From JBDTMT01 sp039934135 (GTDB lineage Bacteria; Desulfobacterota; Binatia; HRBIN30; CADEER01): DNA of 14,695 bases. The notes under the pieces are model-generated. The model was not told the DNA's origin. It ran no database searches and was given only the letters and a program-made list of their open reading frames with translations. Both the position numbers and the translations under genes were made by a program. Positions within the stretch are counted from its first letter, which is position 1; the number at the start of each line of letters is the position of its first letter. Shown in pieces: positions 1-7,091 of this stretch. The stretch is taken from positions 1 to 14,695 of the forward strand of contig JBDTMT010000080.1 of NCBI GenBank assembly GCA_039934135.1, written 5' to 3'.

Positions 1-1008
1 AACCAGCTCGACGGCCGCACCTGGGGTCTGCCGTGGTACGTCGACACGCGGCTGCTCTTCTACCGCAGCGACGTGCTGCGGGCGGCGGGCTGGGCCCAGG
101 CGCCGGTCGACTGGGCCGGGTGGCGCGCCGCGATGGCCAGCATCAAGCAGCGCGGCGGACCGTCGCGCTATCCGCTGCTGCTGCCGGTCAGCGAATGGCA
201 GCCGCCGGTCATCCTGGCCCTGCAGCGCGGCGCCGGGCTGTTGCGCGACGGCGACCGCTACGGCGACTTCGAGTCGGCGGCCTTCCGCGCCGCCTTCACC
301 TTCTACCTCGACTTCTTCCGCGACGGCCTCACTCCCGCCAGCGCTGAGGGGCAAATAGCCAATTTGTATCAGGACTTTGCCGATGGGTTCTTCAGCATTT
401 ACATCACCGGGCCGTGGAACCTCGGGGAGTTCGCCGCGCGCCTGCCTGCCGAGCTGCAGGAGGCGTGGACGACGGCGCCGATGCCGGCGCCGAGCGCCGC
501 CGAAGCGGGGATCTCGATCGCCGGTGGCGCCAGCCTGGCCGTCTCGTCGCAGACCGCGCAGGCCGAGGCGGCCTGGCAGTTGGTCGAGTTCCTCGCCGAC
601 GCCGACCGCCAGTTGCAGTTCTATCGCCTCACCGGCGACCTGCCGGCGCGCCGCTCGGCCTGGCAGGCCGGGCAGCTCGCCGAGGCGCCGCGCGTTGCCG
701 CCTTCTGGCAGCAACTGCAACACGTGCGCACGCCGCCGAAGATCCCCGAGTGGGAGCGCATCGCCACCACCATCACGCGCTACGCTGAAGCGGCGGTGCG
801 CGGCGACCTGAGCGTCGACGCGGCGCTCGCCGGCCTCGACCGCGACGTCGACCGCATCCTGGCCAAACGGCGCTGGCTGCTGGACCGCGCGCAGGCGCCA
901 GGAATCACACGCAGGCGCGGAGCCACGGAGCCGGACGCGGAATCGGGTACCTCTGTTGAACCTCTCAGCCCGCGTGCGTCGCGCCCGACCCGCAAGAGAG
1001 CAGCATGA
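1..1008 (+). CDS. Sugar ABC transporter substrate-binding protein, 5' truncated by window edge
   Basis: This is the C-terminal 335 residues of an extracellular solute-binding protein (family 1), which would capture a sugar in the periplasm and deliver it to the two permeases that follow. The frame is open from base 1, beginning NQLDGRTWGLPWYVDTRLLF, a typical 'GLPWYVDTR..FYR.D' segment. YITGPWNLGEF and a Ser/Ala-rich 'GGASLAVSS' strand, both usual in CUT1 binding proteins, follow. The start and signal peptide lie outside the window. The stop overlaps the next gene by 4 bases (ATGA, 1005-1008), so translation is probably coupled. After the expected end near 'DRILAKRRWLLDR' there is a basic, low-complexity tail of about 40 residues. 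Part of that tail is encoded by a CGCAGAG-type repeat (902-930), so the native C-terminus seems to have been replaced or extended. The sugar cannot be told from sequence. Confidence 0.9.
   Translation, partial: NQLDGRTWGLPWYVDTRLLFYRSDVLRAAGWAQAPVDWAGWRAAMASIKQRGGPSRYPLLLPVSEWQPPVILALQRGAGLLRDGDRYGDFESAAFRAAFTFYLDFFRDGLTPASAEGQIANLYQDFADGFFSIYITGPWNLGEFAARLPAELQEAWTTAPMPAPSAAEAGISIAGGASLAVSSQTAQAEAAWQLVEFLADADRQLQFYRLTGDLPARRSAWQAGQLAEAPRVAAFWQQLQHVRTPPKIPEWERIATTITRYAEAAVRGDLSVDAALAGLDRDVDRILAKRRWLLDRAQAPGITRRRGATEPDAESGTSVEPLSPRASRPTRKRAA
902..930 (+). repeat. Degenerate copy of the CGCAGAG-type dispersed repeat inside the binding-protein tail
   Basis: The stretch reads as an imperfect array of (c)acGcaGgcGcGGAGccacGGAG units. 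It resembles the 'acgcagag.cgcagagg' units at 4428-4451 and 4704-4727 and the 2763-2790 copy. It lies in frame within the last 40 codons of the binding-protein gene and is translated as part of an Arg-rich tail. The match is by eye and degenerate. Confidence 0.5.
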
Positions 1009-1901
1009 GTCACGTCGCCGAGGTGCAGCGGGCGCGCGCCGGGATCTTCTTCGCGGCGCCGGCGCTGCTGCTGATCGGCGTGTTCTTCTTTCTGCCGGTG
1101 CTGGCGGCGCTGGCGCTCAGCCTGACCGACTTCGACATCTACGCCATCGCCGATCTCGATCGGTTGCGCCTGGTCGGCGCCGCCAACTACGCGGCGCTGC
1201 TCGAGGAGCCGCTATTCTGGACGGCGCTGCGCAACACGGCGCTGTTCGTCGCCGTCGCCGGACCGCTGTCGGTCGCCGCCTCGCTCGGCGCGGCGCTGCT
1301 GGTGACGGCCACCGCGGTGCGGCTCAGCGGCTTGTTCCGCACGCTGTTCTTTCTGCCGGTCGTCACCAGTCTGGTCGCCGTCGCCGTGGTCTGGCGCTAC
1401 CTCTACCATCCGCGTTTCGGCCTGCTGAACTACGGCCTCAGCCTGATCGGCGTGGCGCCGCGCGACTGGCTCGGCGATCCGCACTGGGCGCTGGCGGCGA
1501 TCATGCTGATGTCGGTGTGGAAGAACTTCGGCTTCAACATGGTGATCTTCATCGCCGGCCTGCAGAGCATCCCGGCGCAACTCTACGAGGCGGCCGGGAT
1601 CGACGGCGCCGGCCGCCGCATGCAGTTCACGCGCATCACCCTGCCGATGCTGCGCCCGACGCTGCTGTTCGTCGTCACCATGACCCTGATCGGCAACTTC
1701 CAGCTCTTCGCCGAACCCTACGTCATGACCCGCGGCGGCCCCTCGAATGCGACACTCAGCGTCGTCCTCTACATGTACGAGCAAGGCTTCCGCTGGTGGA
1801 ATCTCGGCTACGCCGCGGCGATCGCGTTCGCGCTCTTTGGCATCATCCTGATCGTGTCGTTGCTGACGCGCGGGCTGGCGCGCAGCGGCGGACTCGCATG
1901 A
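1005..1901 (+). CDS. Sugar ABC transporter permease, MalF/UgpA type
   Basis: This 298-aa inner-membrane permease of the CUT1 carbohydrate family forms the import channel with the next gene product. It has a short cytoplasmic N-terminus and a first membrane segment at about residues 13-40. The conserved 'TDFDIY....LVGAANYAALL' region follows, then several further hydrophobic segments. The EAA coupling loop, which docks on the ATPase, lies at about residues 195-218 (YEAAGIDGAGRRMQFTRITL). The length is normal for a UgpA/LacF-type permease. The start at 1005 is chosen because it overlaps the upstream stop in ATGA. No ATPase gene is in the window; many CUT1 systems share one encoded elsewhere, or it may lie upstream. 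Confidence 0.93.
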   Translation: MSHVAEVQRARAGIFFAAPALLLIGVFFFLPVLAALALSLTDFDIYAIADLDRLRLVGAANYAALLEEPLFWTALRNTALFVAVAGPLSVAASLGAALLVTATAVRLSGLFRTLFFLPVVTSLVAVAVVWRYLYHPRFGLLNYGLSLIGVAPRDWLGDPHWALAAIMLMSVWKNFGFNMVIFIAGLQSIPAQLYEAAGIDGAGRRMQFTRITLPMLRPTLLFVVTMTLIGNFQLFAEPYVMTRGGPSNATLSVVLYMYEQGFRWWNLGYAAAIAFALFGIILIVSLLTRGLARSGGLA

Positions 1902-1910
1902 GCGCGTCGG

Positions 1911-2750
1911 ATGAAACGGACACCTGACACCATGTCCCGCCCAGCCCGCGTCGCTGTCTACGCCGCGCTGATTCTCGGCGCCCTCGCCACGGCGTTGCCG
2001 TTGTGGTGGATGATCGCGGCGTCGTTGATGCCGAACGGCGAGGCGAACAGCTTTCCGCCGCGACTCTGGCCGAGTCGGCCGACGTTGATGCAGTACGCGG
2101 CGCTGTTCGATCGCCTGCACCTGGCGCGCGCCGCGCTGAACAGTCTCATCGTCGCCGCCGCCGCCACCGGCAGCGCGCTGCTGATCAACTCGATGGCCGG
2201 TTACGCCTTCGCCAAGCTGCCGTTCCGCGGCCGCGAGCGCGTCTTCCAGTTGCTCGTCGCGGCGCTGGTCATTCCGGGACAGGTCGGCATGCTGCCGCTG
2301 TTCCTGCTGCTCAAGCAGATGGGCTTGGTGAACACCTACTGGGGCGTGGTGGTGCCGAGCATGGCCAGCATCTTCGGCATCTTCCTGGTGCGCCAGTACG
2401 TGCAGAGCATTCCCGACACACTGCTCGACGCGGCGCGCGTCGACGGCGCCAGCGAATGGCGCATCTTCCGCTCCATCGTGCTGCCGCTGTGCCGGCCGAT
2501 CCTGGTCACCCTCGGCCTGTTCACCTTCATGGGCGCCTGGAACGACTTCCTCTGGCCGCTGGTCGTGCTCAGCGACGGCGACCTCTACACATTGCCCGTC
2601 GCGCTGGCCAACCTGGTCGGCGAGCACGTCCAGGACACCGAGCTGATGATGGCCGGCGCCGTCCTCACGGTGCTGCCCGTGGTGGCGCTGTTCCTCGCCC
2701 TGCAACGCTTCTACATCGCCGGCGTGATGAGCGGCAGCGTCAAGGGATGA
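1911..2750 (+). CDS. Sugar ABC transporter permease, MalG/UgpE type
   Basis: This 279-aa second CUT1 permease has six predicted membrane segments, the family 'NS...A...AGYAFAKLPFRGR' stretch (about residues 77-108) and the EAA loop at about 173-196 (LDAARVDGASEWRIFRSIVL). The C-terminus ends 'GVMSGSVKG', a near-universal ending for MalG-type permeases ('G...GAVKG'), so the gene is complete. It starts 9 bases after the MalF stop. ATG 1911 and ATG 1932 (MSRPARV) are both possible and neither has a strong ribosome site. An ATGA overlap start at 1898 opens a different frame that closes after nine codons at 1927, so the N-terminal start is less tidy than the rest of the operon. An old one-base slip there is possible. 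Confidence 0.92.
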   Translation: MKRTPDTMSRPARVAVYAALILGALATALPLWWMIAASLMPNGEANSFPPRLWPSRPTLMQYAALFDRLHLARAALNSLIVAAAATGSALLINSMAGYAFAKLPFRGRERVFQLLVAALVIPGQVGMLPLFLLLKQMGLVNTYWGVVVPSMASIFGIFLVRQYVQSIPDTLLDAARVDGASEWRIFRSIVLPLCRPILVTLGLFTFMGAWNDFLWPLVVLSDGDLYTLPVALANLVGEHVQDTELMMAGAVLTVLPVVALFLALQRFYIAGVMSGSVKG

Positions 2751-2762
2751 CTCCAGGAACTT

Positions 2763-2790
2763 GCACACGGCGCAGCGGAGTCGCGGAGAG
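2763..2790 (+). repeat. Degenerate CGCAGAG-type repeat forming the leader of the next gene
   Basis: The sequence gcacacGGcGCaGcGGAGtcGCGGAGaG lies between the MalG-type stop (2750) and the ATG at 2795. It resembles the copy at 902-930. Its last bases (GGAGAGG) sit 4-5 bases before the ATG and would act as the Shine-Dalgarno sequence of the downstream gene, so the repeat may supply its translation signal. Similarity was judged by eye. Confidence 0.45.
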
Positions 2791-2794
2791 GCCA

Positions 2795-3802
2795 ATGTCC
2801 AGACTGCTCCGTTACGCGCCTTTTCTGGTTATCGTTTGGTGCGCCCACCACGCATCGGCTCAAATACCGCGAAGGAACTTGGGCGAGGTGGATGGAATGG
2901 ACGCCTACGACAGTTCCTCCACCGGCGGGGACACAAAAGAGAACCCCGCCTCCGTCGATCTCCACACGTCGACAGAAGAAACACCTGTCTCGAAGAGGGT
3001 AAAACCGTCTGAGAGCCATCCTTACGCGGTCCCTAGTTCGAATGCGCCACAACAGCGAATCGTCATTGAGTCTCTGGCCAGGCCAAATGATGCTGCGCCT
3101 GTCGAGGCGCTCAAACATGGCGATCAGACAACAGCATTCAGGGCCTTGCTCAGCACCGCGGGCGCAACTGTGGTTAGGATTCGCAACCCACATCCTCTCT
3201 TTGTTGAGGTGCACGGGAGATTTCCCGTCGCAGGTCTCGTCTCCGAGCATTCGTTCTTGCAGGCAGGGGCTGGGACGCAGACGGAGCAGCAGGAGGCCGT
3301 GCAAGCCATCGCTTCAGGAGTGATCCAGCGGTACGGCCCTCTTCTTGGCTTGCGTCCTACCGACACGCTGCAGCTCCAGTATATCCACCTCACTCCCCAT
3401 GGCGGGTCAGCCGTCTACCAGCGCTTTGTCAACGACATTCCCCTGCGTGAGGGAGGAGTCACCGTAACGGTAGCTGACGGTGTGGCGACACGAATTGTCG
3501 GCGCACTGGGCACCCTCCCGTTCGAGCCTCTAGCTTCGCAACCGCGACCAGTCTCCATGAGGATCGCCGAGGTGTCGGCCCGAAGGGTGTTGGAGGCGGA
3601 TCCAACGTTCGCGGGAATTCTCGCTAAACTCGGGCAGCGAGGGCCGATCGAAGAGATTCACCTCGAATATCAATACGATGAGCCTCATTTGGTTTGGGGT
3701 GTGACGTTTGTTCGCGAGGTCATCGGGTACGACCGATGTGACGTAGATGCAGAGAGTGGTGAAGCCGTCTGTCCCGCCACAACACCGCAGGGGGGCGAAT
3801 GA
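2795..3802 (+). CDS. Secreted FTP/PepSY propeptide-like protein without a peptidase domain
   Basis: This 335-aa protein starts with a signal peptide (MSRLLRYAPFLVIVWCAHHA, cut likely after ASA at residue 22). A Ser/Thr-rich linker to about residue 85 follows, then a folded region. Residues about 185-240 (LGLRPTDTL...VYQRFVNDIPLREGGVTV) look like the FTP propeptide of thermolysin/fungalysin peptidases. Residues about 285-325 (HLVWGVTFVRE...VDAESGEAV) look like a PepSY-type strand set. No HEXXH zinc motif is present and the protein ends soon after, so the catalytic part expected of an M4 peptidase is missing. In those families the propeptide inhibits and helps fold the enzyme; a free-standing copy could be an inhibitor or a remnant. 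GC is lower than in neighbours (about 58% in 3121-3180 against 68% in 2461-2520, hand count), suggesting acquisition. ATG 2795 has GGAGAGG just upstream. Family assignment is moderate. Confidence 0.7.
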   Translation: MSRLLRYAPFLVIVWCAHHASAQIPRRNLGEVDGMDAYDSSSTGGDTKENPASVDLHTSTEETPVSKRVKPSESHPYAVPSSNAPQQRIVIESLARPNDAAPVEALKHGDQTTAFRALLSTAGATVVRIRNPHPLFVEVHGRFPVAGLVSEHSFLQAGAGTQTEQQEAVQAIASGVIQRYGPLLGLRPTDTLQLQYIHLTPHGGSAVYQRFVNDIPLREGGVTVTVADGVATRIVGALGTLPFEPLASQPRPVSMRIAEVSARRVLEADPTFAGILAKLGQRGPIEEIHLEYQYDEPHLVWGVTFVREVIGYDRCDVDAESGEAVCPATTPQGGE

Positions 3803-3852
3803 GAGCCATCGCCTTCGTCATCATGTTCTTCGCTCTTTCTCTTCCACCATAG
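3799..3852 (+). pseudogene. 17-aa signal-peptide-like stub (MRAIAFVIMFFALSLPP)
   Basis: The ATG overlaps the stop of the propeptide-like gene in ATGA (3799-3802) and has a G-rich ribosome site just upstream (3790-3796). The frame encodes Arg followed by a hydrophobic core and then stops at 3850-3852. It looks like the first half of a signal peptide whose gene has been lost, perhaps the partner of the upstream secreted protein. A real tiny membrane peptide is the alternative. The next gene begins 19 bases later in normal-GC sequence, so the junction of the low-GC insert probably lies here. Confidence 0.4.
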
Positions 3853-3871
3853 CGACGAGAGGAAACTCGGC

Positions 3872-4384
3872 ATGCTGAAGTGGCTGCGTCATCTGTGCGC
3901 CATCGCCGTGCTGCCGTTCAGCGTCACGGTGCTGGTGCCGCTGTGGATCGCCGAGCGCAACGGCGTCGTGCTGCACGTCGGCACCGACGCCGCCGAGTGG
4001 CTGTTGCAGCTGATCGGACTCGCGCTCCTGACGCTCGGCGCCGGGTTCTTTGCCGCGTCGCTGCGCCGCTTCGCGGTCGAAGGGCAGGGCACACTCGCCC
4101 CCTGGGATCCGCCGCGCCGCATCGTCGTGCGCGGCCCATACCGCTACGTGCGCAACCCGATGATCTCCGGCGTCGTCCTACTGCTGTGCGGCGAAGCGGC
4201 GCTGTGGCTGTCCTGGCCACACGCGCTGTGGGCGGCGGCGTTCGCGACCATCAACCTCATCTACATTCCGCTGCTCGAAGAGCCGCAGCTGGCGCGACGT
4301 TTCGGCGCCAGCTACCGCGACTACTGCGCGCACGTCCCACGCCTCATGCCGCGCCTGCAGCCGTGGGAGCCACCGACTGAGTGA
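3872..4384 (+). CDS. Isoprenylcysteine carboxyl methyltransferase / phospholipid methyltransferase family membrane protein
   Basis: This 170-aa integral membrane protein has hydrophobic segments at about residues 8-26, 44-64, 98-114 and 118-136. The SAM-binding core of the ICMT/PEMT family is clear: RGPYRYVRNPMISG (about 87-100), then EEPQLARRFGASYRDYCAHVPRLMPR (about 136-161), with the conserved Glu pair, Tyr and Pro. Family members use S-adenosylmethionine to methylate prenylcysteine carboxylates, phosphatidylethanolamine or other small membrane substrates. Bacterial homologues of this size mostly have no known substrate. The start has a good ribosome site (GAGAGGAAA, 3856-3864). Repeat-rich DNA follows it, so it probably ends a transcription unit. 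Confidence 0.88.
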   Translation: MLKWLRHLCAIAVLPFSVTVLVPLWIAERNGVVLHVGTDAAEWLLQLIGLALLTLGAGFFAASLRRFAVEGQGTLAPWDPPRRIVVRGPYRYVRNPMISGVVLLLCGEAALWLSWPHALWAAAFATINLIYIPLLEEPQLARRFGASYRDYCAHVPRLMPRLQPWEPPTE

Positions 4385-4427
4385 ACGTGTGTCGCGGCTC
4401 CCGACCGATCCCGGCACGAGAAGAACC

Positions 4428-4727
4428 TCAACGCAGAGCCGCAGAGGGCGCAGAGGTGAACTCGTGGGAGACGCCATCCGCACCTTGATGGGACAGAACA
4501 GATTCAACGCGAAGGCGCGGGCATACCCTTGTCCCTGTGCAAGCGGCTGATGCGGCAACAACGATCGGCAATGACGTTCTTGAATCGATAATCGATGACT
4601 TGCAGTCAGCGCTCCTTTGCGTCTTCGCGCCTTCGCGTCGACTCCGTCTGTCTTCTCAGGGCCGACCTTCGTCGCTGATCGGTTGCGGATTCGATTCTTC
4701 TCGGCGTCCTCTGCGTCTCTGCGTTGA
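4428..4727. repeat. Outer inverted pair of CGCAGAG-type repeats in the 377-bp gene-free stretch 4385-4761
   Basis: The arm at 4428-4451 and the reverse complement of 4704-4727 match at 22 of 24 bases (TCAACGCAGAG-CGCAGAGG-CGC core). The arms are about 250 bases apart and enclose a second inverted pair. This fills the only gene-free stretch over 300 bases in the window. Apart from the repeats I see no RNA gene or clear promoter in it. Spurious frames across it translate the repeat as 'RPLRLCVE'. The arrangement could fold into a long interrupted hairpin, or reflect two insertions of a dispersed repeat in opposite directions. Confidence 0.7.
4507..4638. repeat. Inner inverted repeat pair, ACGCGAAGGCGCG
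   Basis: ACGCGAAGGCGCG at 4507-4519 is repeated exactly as its reverse complement at 4626-4638. It lies inside the outer CGCAGAG pair. The 3' copy continues as the related 'tttgcgtcttcgcgccttcgcg' type array (4617-4638). The about 105 bases between the arms are less GC-rich and show no feature that I can name. Confidence 0.6.
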
Positions 4728-4761
4728 AATCCTTTCCTTACTTGGGGTTAACCTGGCGCCC

Positions 4762-5913
4762 ATGCTGAACGGACACGTCGATCCCCGCTTCGCGCGCGTG
4801 TACGACGCCTTCGCCGACAACTTCGCGCGCCACGGCGAGGTCGGCGCGGCGGGCGCGGTGATGCGGCGCGGCGAGTTGGTGGTCGACCTGTGGGGCGGCT
4901 TCGCCGACCGCGAGGCCGGGCGCGAATGGTCTGCCGACACGCTGCAGCTGGTCTTCTCGGCCACCAAGGGCGTCACTGCGGCGTGCCTGCTGTGGTTGGC
5001 CGAGCACGGCGAGATCGATCTCGACGCGCCGGTGGCGCGCTACTGGCCGGAGTTCGCGGCGCAAGGGAAGGGCGAGATCCCCCTGCGCTGGGTGCTCTCG
5101 CACCGCGCCGGCCTGGCGGCCGTCGACGCGACACTGACGCTGCCCGAGGTGTTGGCGTGGGATCCGGTAGTGCGCGCCATCGCCGCGCAGGCGCCGAACT
5201 GGCAGCCGGGCTCGGCGCACGGCTACCACTTCCGCACCTACGGCTGGATCCTCGGCGAAGTCGTGCGGCGCGTCACCGGCTGCAGCCTCGGCACCTTCTT
5301 CGCCGAAACCATGGCGGCGCCGCTCGGCCTCGAGTTCTGGATCGGCCTGCCGGCCGAGCAGGAAGCGCGCGTGTCGCGCCTCTACGGCCCGCCCGAGCCG
5401 AGCGATCCGCAGATGCGCGAGATGCTGGCGCAGTTCACCGGCCCCGATACGCTGCTCGGTCGCACCATGAACGGTCCATCGAACCTGTTCGCCTACGACG
5501 ACCGCTGGAATCGGCGCGAGTTCCACGCCGCCGAGATGCCGTCGTCGAACGGCATCGGCACGGCGTGTGCCCTGGCGCGCTTCTACGCGGCGCTGATCGG
5601 CGCGGTCGACGGCGTCCGCCTGTTGCGGTCCGAGACCATCGCCGCCGCATGCGCGGTGCAGGCGGAAGGGCCCGACCGCGTGCTGCTGCTGCCGACGCGC
5701 TTCGGCACCGGCTTCATGCTGCCGCCGATCCTGGCGCTGCCCGCCGGCCGGCGCGCCTTCGGCCACCCCGGCGCCGGCGGCTCCCTCGCCCTCGCCGATC
5801 CCGAGCACGAGCTGTCGTTCGCCTACGTCATGAACCAGATGGGCACCGCCGTCGCCGGCGACGCGCGGGCCGGGGCGTTGTTGAGCGCGGTGTACGACAG
5901 CCTGGCTGGCTAA
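4762..5913 (+). CDS. Serine hydrolase, class C beta-lactamase/EstB-like esterase family
   Basis: This 383-aa protein has the fold of class C beta-lactamases and penicillin-binding proteins. The nucleophile motif SATK is at residues 66-69 (S66, K69). The Tyr motif is in GYHFRTYGW (Y155), in the style of EstB-like esterases ('GYHA.TYGW') rather than the YxN of true beta-lactamases. FGHPGAGGS (H335-x-G337) takes the place of KTG. The N-terminus (NGHVDPRFARVYDAFADNF) and YWPEFAAQGKGEIPLRWVLSHRAGL match this esterase group from end to end. No signal peptide is seen, so it is probably cytoplasmic. Likely activity is hydrolysis of small esters; the natural substrate is unknown. The frame stays open upstream to 4537, but that part is repeat DNA and the family begins at the 4762 ATG. 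The ribosome site is weak. Confidence 0.92.
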   Translation: MLNGHVDPRFARVYDAFADNFARHGEVGAAGAVMRRGELVVDLWGGFADREAGREWSADTLQLVFSATKGVTAACLLWLAEHGEIDLDAPVARYWPEFAAQGKGEIPLRWVLSHRAGLAAVDATLTLPEVLAWDPVVRAIAAQAPNWQPGSAHGYHFRTYGWILGEVVRRVTGCSLGTFFAETMAAPLGLEFWIGLPAEQEARVSRLYGPPEPSDPQMREMLAQFTGPDTLLGRTMNGPSNLFAYDDRWNRREFHAAEMPSSNGIGTACALARFYAALIGAVDGVRLLRSETIAAACAVQAEGPDRVLLLPTRFGTGFMLPPILALPAGRRAFGHPGAGGSLALADPEHELSFAYVMNQMGTAVAGDARAGALLSAVYDSLAG

Positions 5914-5937
5914 CGCGGCGTCAGCCGATTCCTGCCC

Positions 5938-6088
5938 TGGTGGCGCGGGTCTCCAGACCGGCGAGCGCGCGCTGCGCGCTGTCCTGCCGTTTCGCGCGCT
6001 CCATCGACGCCCGGTGTCGGTTCAGCCGCGGAACAGCTCCCGCTTCGCTGCGCTGCGCGGGACGCGGGCCTGGAGACCCGCGCCACCA
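5938..6088. repeat. Perfect 19-bp inverted repeat element between convergent genes (REP/BIME-like)
   Basis: TGGTGGCGCGGGTCTCCAG at 5938-5956 recurs exactly as its reverse complement at 6070-6088, 113 bases later. The right arm can itself form a stem (CGCGGG, 8-base loop, CCCGCG, 6064-6083). The sequences inside the two arms are also loosely similar in inverted orientation. The element fills most of the 185 bases between the convergent esterase and dioxygenase genes. A paired palindromic repeat placed at convergent gene ends is typical of BIME-type elements, which can stop transcription from both sides. No tract of Ts follows either arm. Confidence 0.65.
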
Positions 6089-6098
6089 ACGGACGACG

Positions 6099-7091
6099 CT
6101 ACAACGACAGCCACAACCGCAGCAGATGTCGCTTGTGGATCGCGTCCGGCGCGTCCTCGTACGCGGTGCGGGCGTGCAGGACGGTGTGGTTGGAGATCAG
6201 CTGCAAGTCGCCGGGCCGCAGATCCATGTCCAGGTACAGATCGGGATCGGCGGCGATGGCCTCGTAGAGGTCGAGCAGCTCGCGCTCGGCGGCGGTGAAG
6301 CGCGGCGCGGCGGCATGGCGCTCGACGGAGCGGAAGTACTCGGAGTGGTAGAAGGTGCGCAGCTCGCCGCCGGCATGACGGCAGGGCGACACCGGCACGT
6401 AGGGCGGGTGGTCGCCTTTCTGCTCGTCGCGGTTGTCGAGCAGGAACGGCTCGTAGAGGCGGTCGACCAGATCGGGGCGGCGCGCCAGCAGGGCGTTGTA
6501 AACGCTCACCGAGCTGACGATGCGGCTGGCGCCGCCGCGCCGCGCGCCGCGCAGGCCGAGCAGGCCGACGGCGTCGGCGAGGTCGCAGTGGTAGGCGATG
6601 TCGCCGGCGGTGCGATAGCGGCGCACGAACGGGTTGGCGGCGTCCTCGCCGGTGTCGACGACGTGGCCGAGCAGCTCGCCGGCCGGATTCTGCGCCCCCG
6701 GCCGGCCGAGGTGCTGACCGAGGCCCCAGTAGACGAGGCTGCTGCCGTCATCGCCCCAGCGCTCGACCGGCAGGCCGCGCAGCAGCACGAAGCCGCGGCC
6801 GCGCTGCAGCGTCTCGCGCCACGCGGCGCAGCGCCCCGCCAGCGTCGGCAGCGGAAAATCGGCGCGCGTCATGGCATCGAGCGAGACGCCGCGCGCCCGT
6901 AGCGCCGCCAGCGCCGCGTCGAGCTCGGCGATGGCGGCCGCGTCCAGCGGCTCGATCCAATCGTCGCGGTCCCGCACGTCGGCGCCACGCCACGCCGCGG
7001 GCGTGGTCAGCGGCGCGCGTCGCACCGACTCGTGCGGCCGATTGAAGTAGTGCATCGCCTGCGCGCCGAAGCTCAGCCAGCCCTCGCTCAT
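6099..7091 (-). CDS. TauD/TfdA family Fe(II)/2-oxoglutarate-type dioxygenase
   Basis: This 330-aa cytoplasmic oxygenase has 'GRGFVLLRGLPVERWG' (about 98-113), the HxD iron ligands in YHCDLAD (H168, D170) and the distal His in NHTVLHARTAYED (H306). The C-terminal Arg segment RHLLRLWL (R325), expected to bind the oxo-acid cosubstrate, is also present. The family hydroxylates or cleaves varied small molecules; the subgroup resembles uncharacterised 'TauD/TfdA-like domain' proteins. Longer frames open upstream, but ATG 7091 (MSEGWLSF) has GGAG seven bases before it and matches the family start. It is the last gene of the MarR operon. Its ATG overlaps the stop of a possible 30-aa frame in ATGA. 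It converges with the esterase across an inverted repeat. The substrate is unknown. Confidence 0.9.
   Translation of the reverse strand: MSEGWLSFGAQAMHYFNRPHESVRRAPLTTPAAWRGADVRDRDDWIEPLDAAAIAELDAALAALRARGVSLDAMTRADFPLPTLAGRCAAWRETLQRGRGFVLLRGLPVERWGDDGSSLVYWGLGQHLGRPGAQNPAGELLGHVVDTGEDAANPFVRRYRTAGDIAYHCDLADAVGLLGLRGARRGGASRIVSSVSVYNALLARRPDLVDRLYEPFLLDNRDEQKGDHPPYVPVSPCRHAGGELRTFYHSEYFRSVERHAAAPRFTAAERELLDLYEAIAADPDLYLDMDLRPGDLQLISNHTVLHARTAYEDAPDAIHKRHLLRLWLSL

Noticed and set aside
1212..2795. 527-codon open frame on the minus strand opposite the permeases
   Set aside because: Composition is Gln/His/Arg/Asp-rich without any domain, and it lies wholly antisense to two clear permeases. Long antisense frames are expected in GC-rich DNA.
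4537..4761. Upstream extension of the esterase reading frame
   Set aside because: It translates the CGCAGAG repeats and has no homologous N-terminus; the family starts at ATG 4762.
4385..4761. CRISPR array
   Set aside because: The repeats are inverted and irregularly spaced, only two copies each, with no spacer pattern and no cas genes.
4738..5808. 356-codon minus-strand frame opposite the esterase, and a 670-codon plus-strand frame at 4890-6902 crossing it
   Set aside because: Both are low-complexity shadows of the esterase and dioxygenase codons, with no recognisable motif.
4762..5913. Antibiotic-hydrolysing class C beta-lactamase
   Set aside because: The Tyr and third motifs (GYHFRTYG, HPG) are of the EstB-like esterase group and there is no signal peptide, so resistance should not be inferred.
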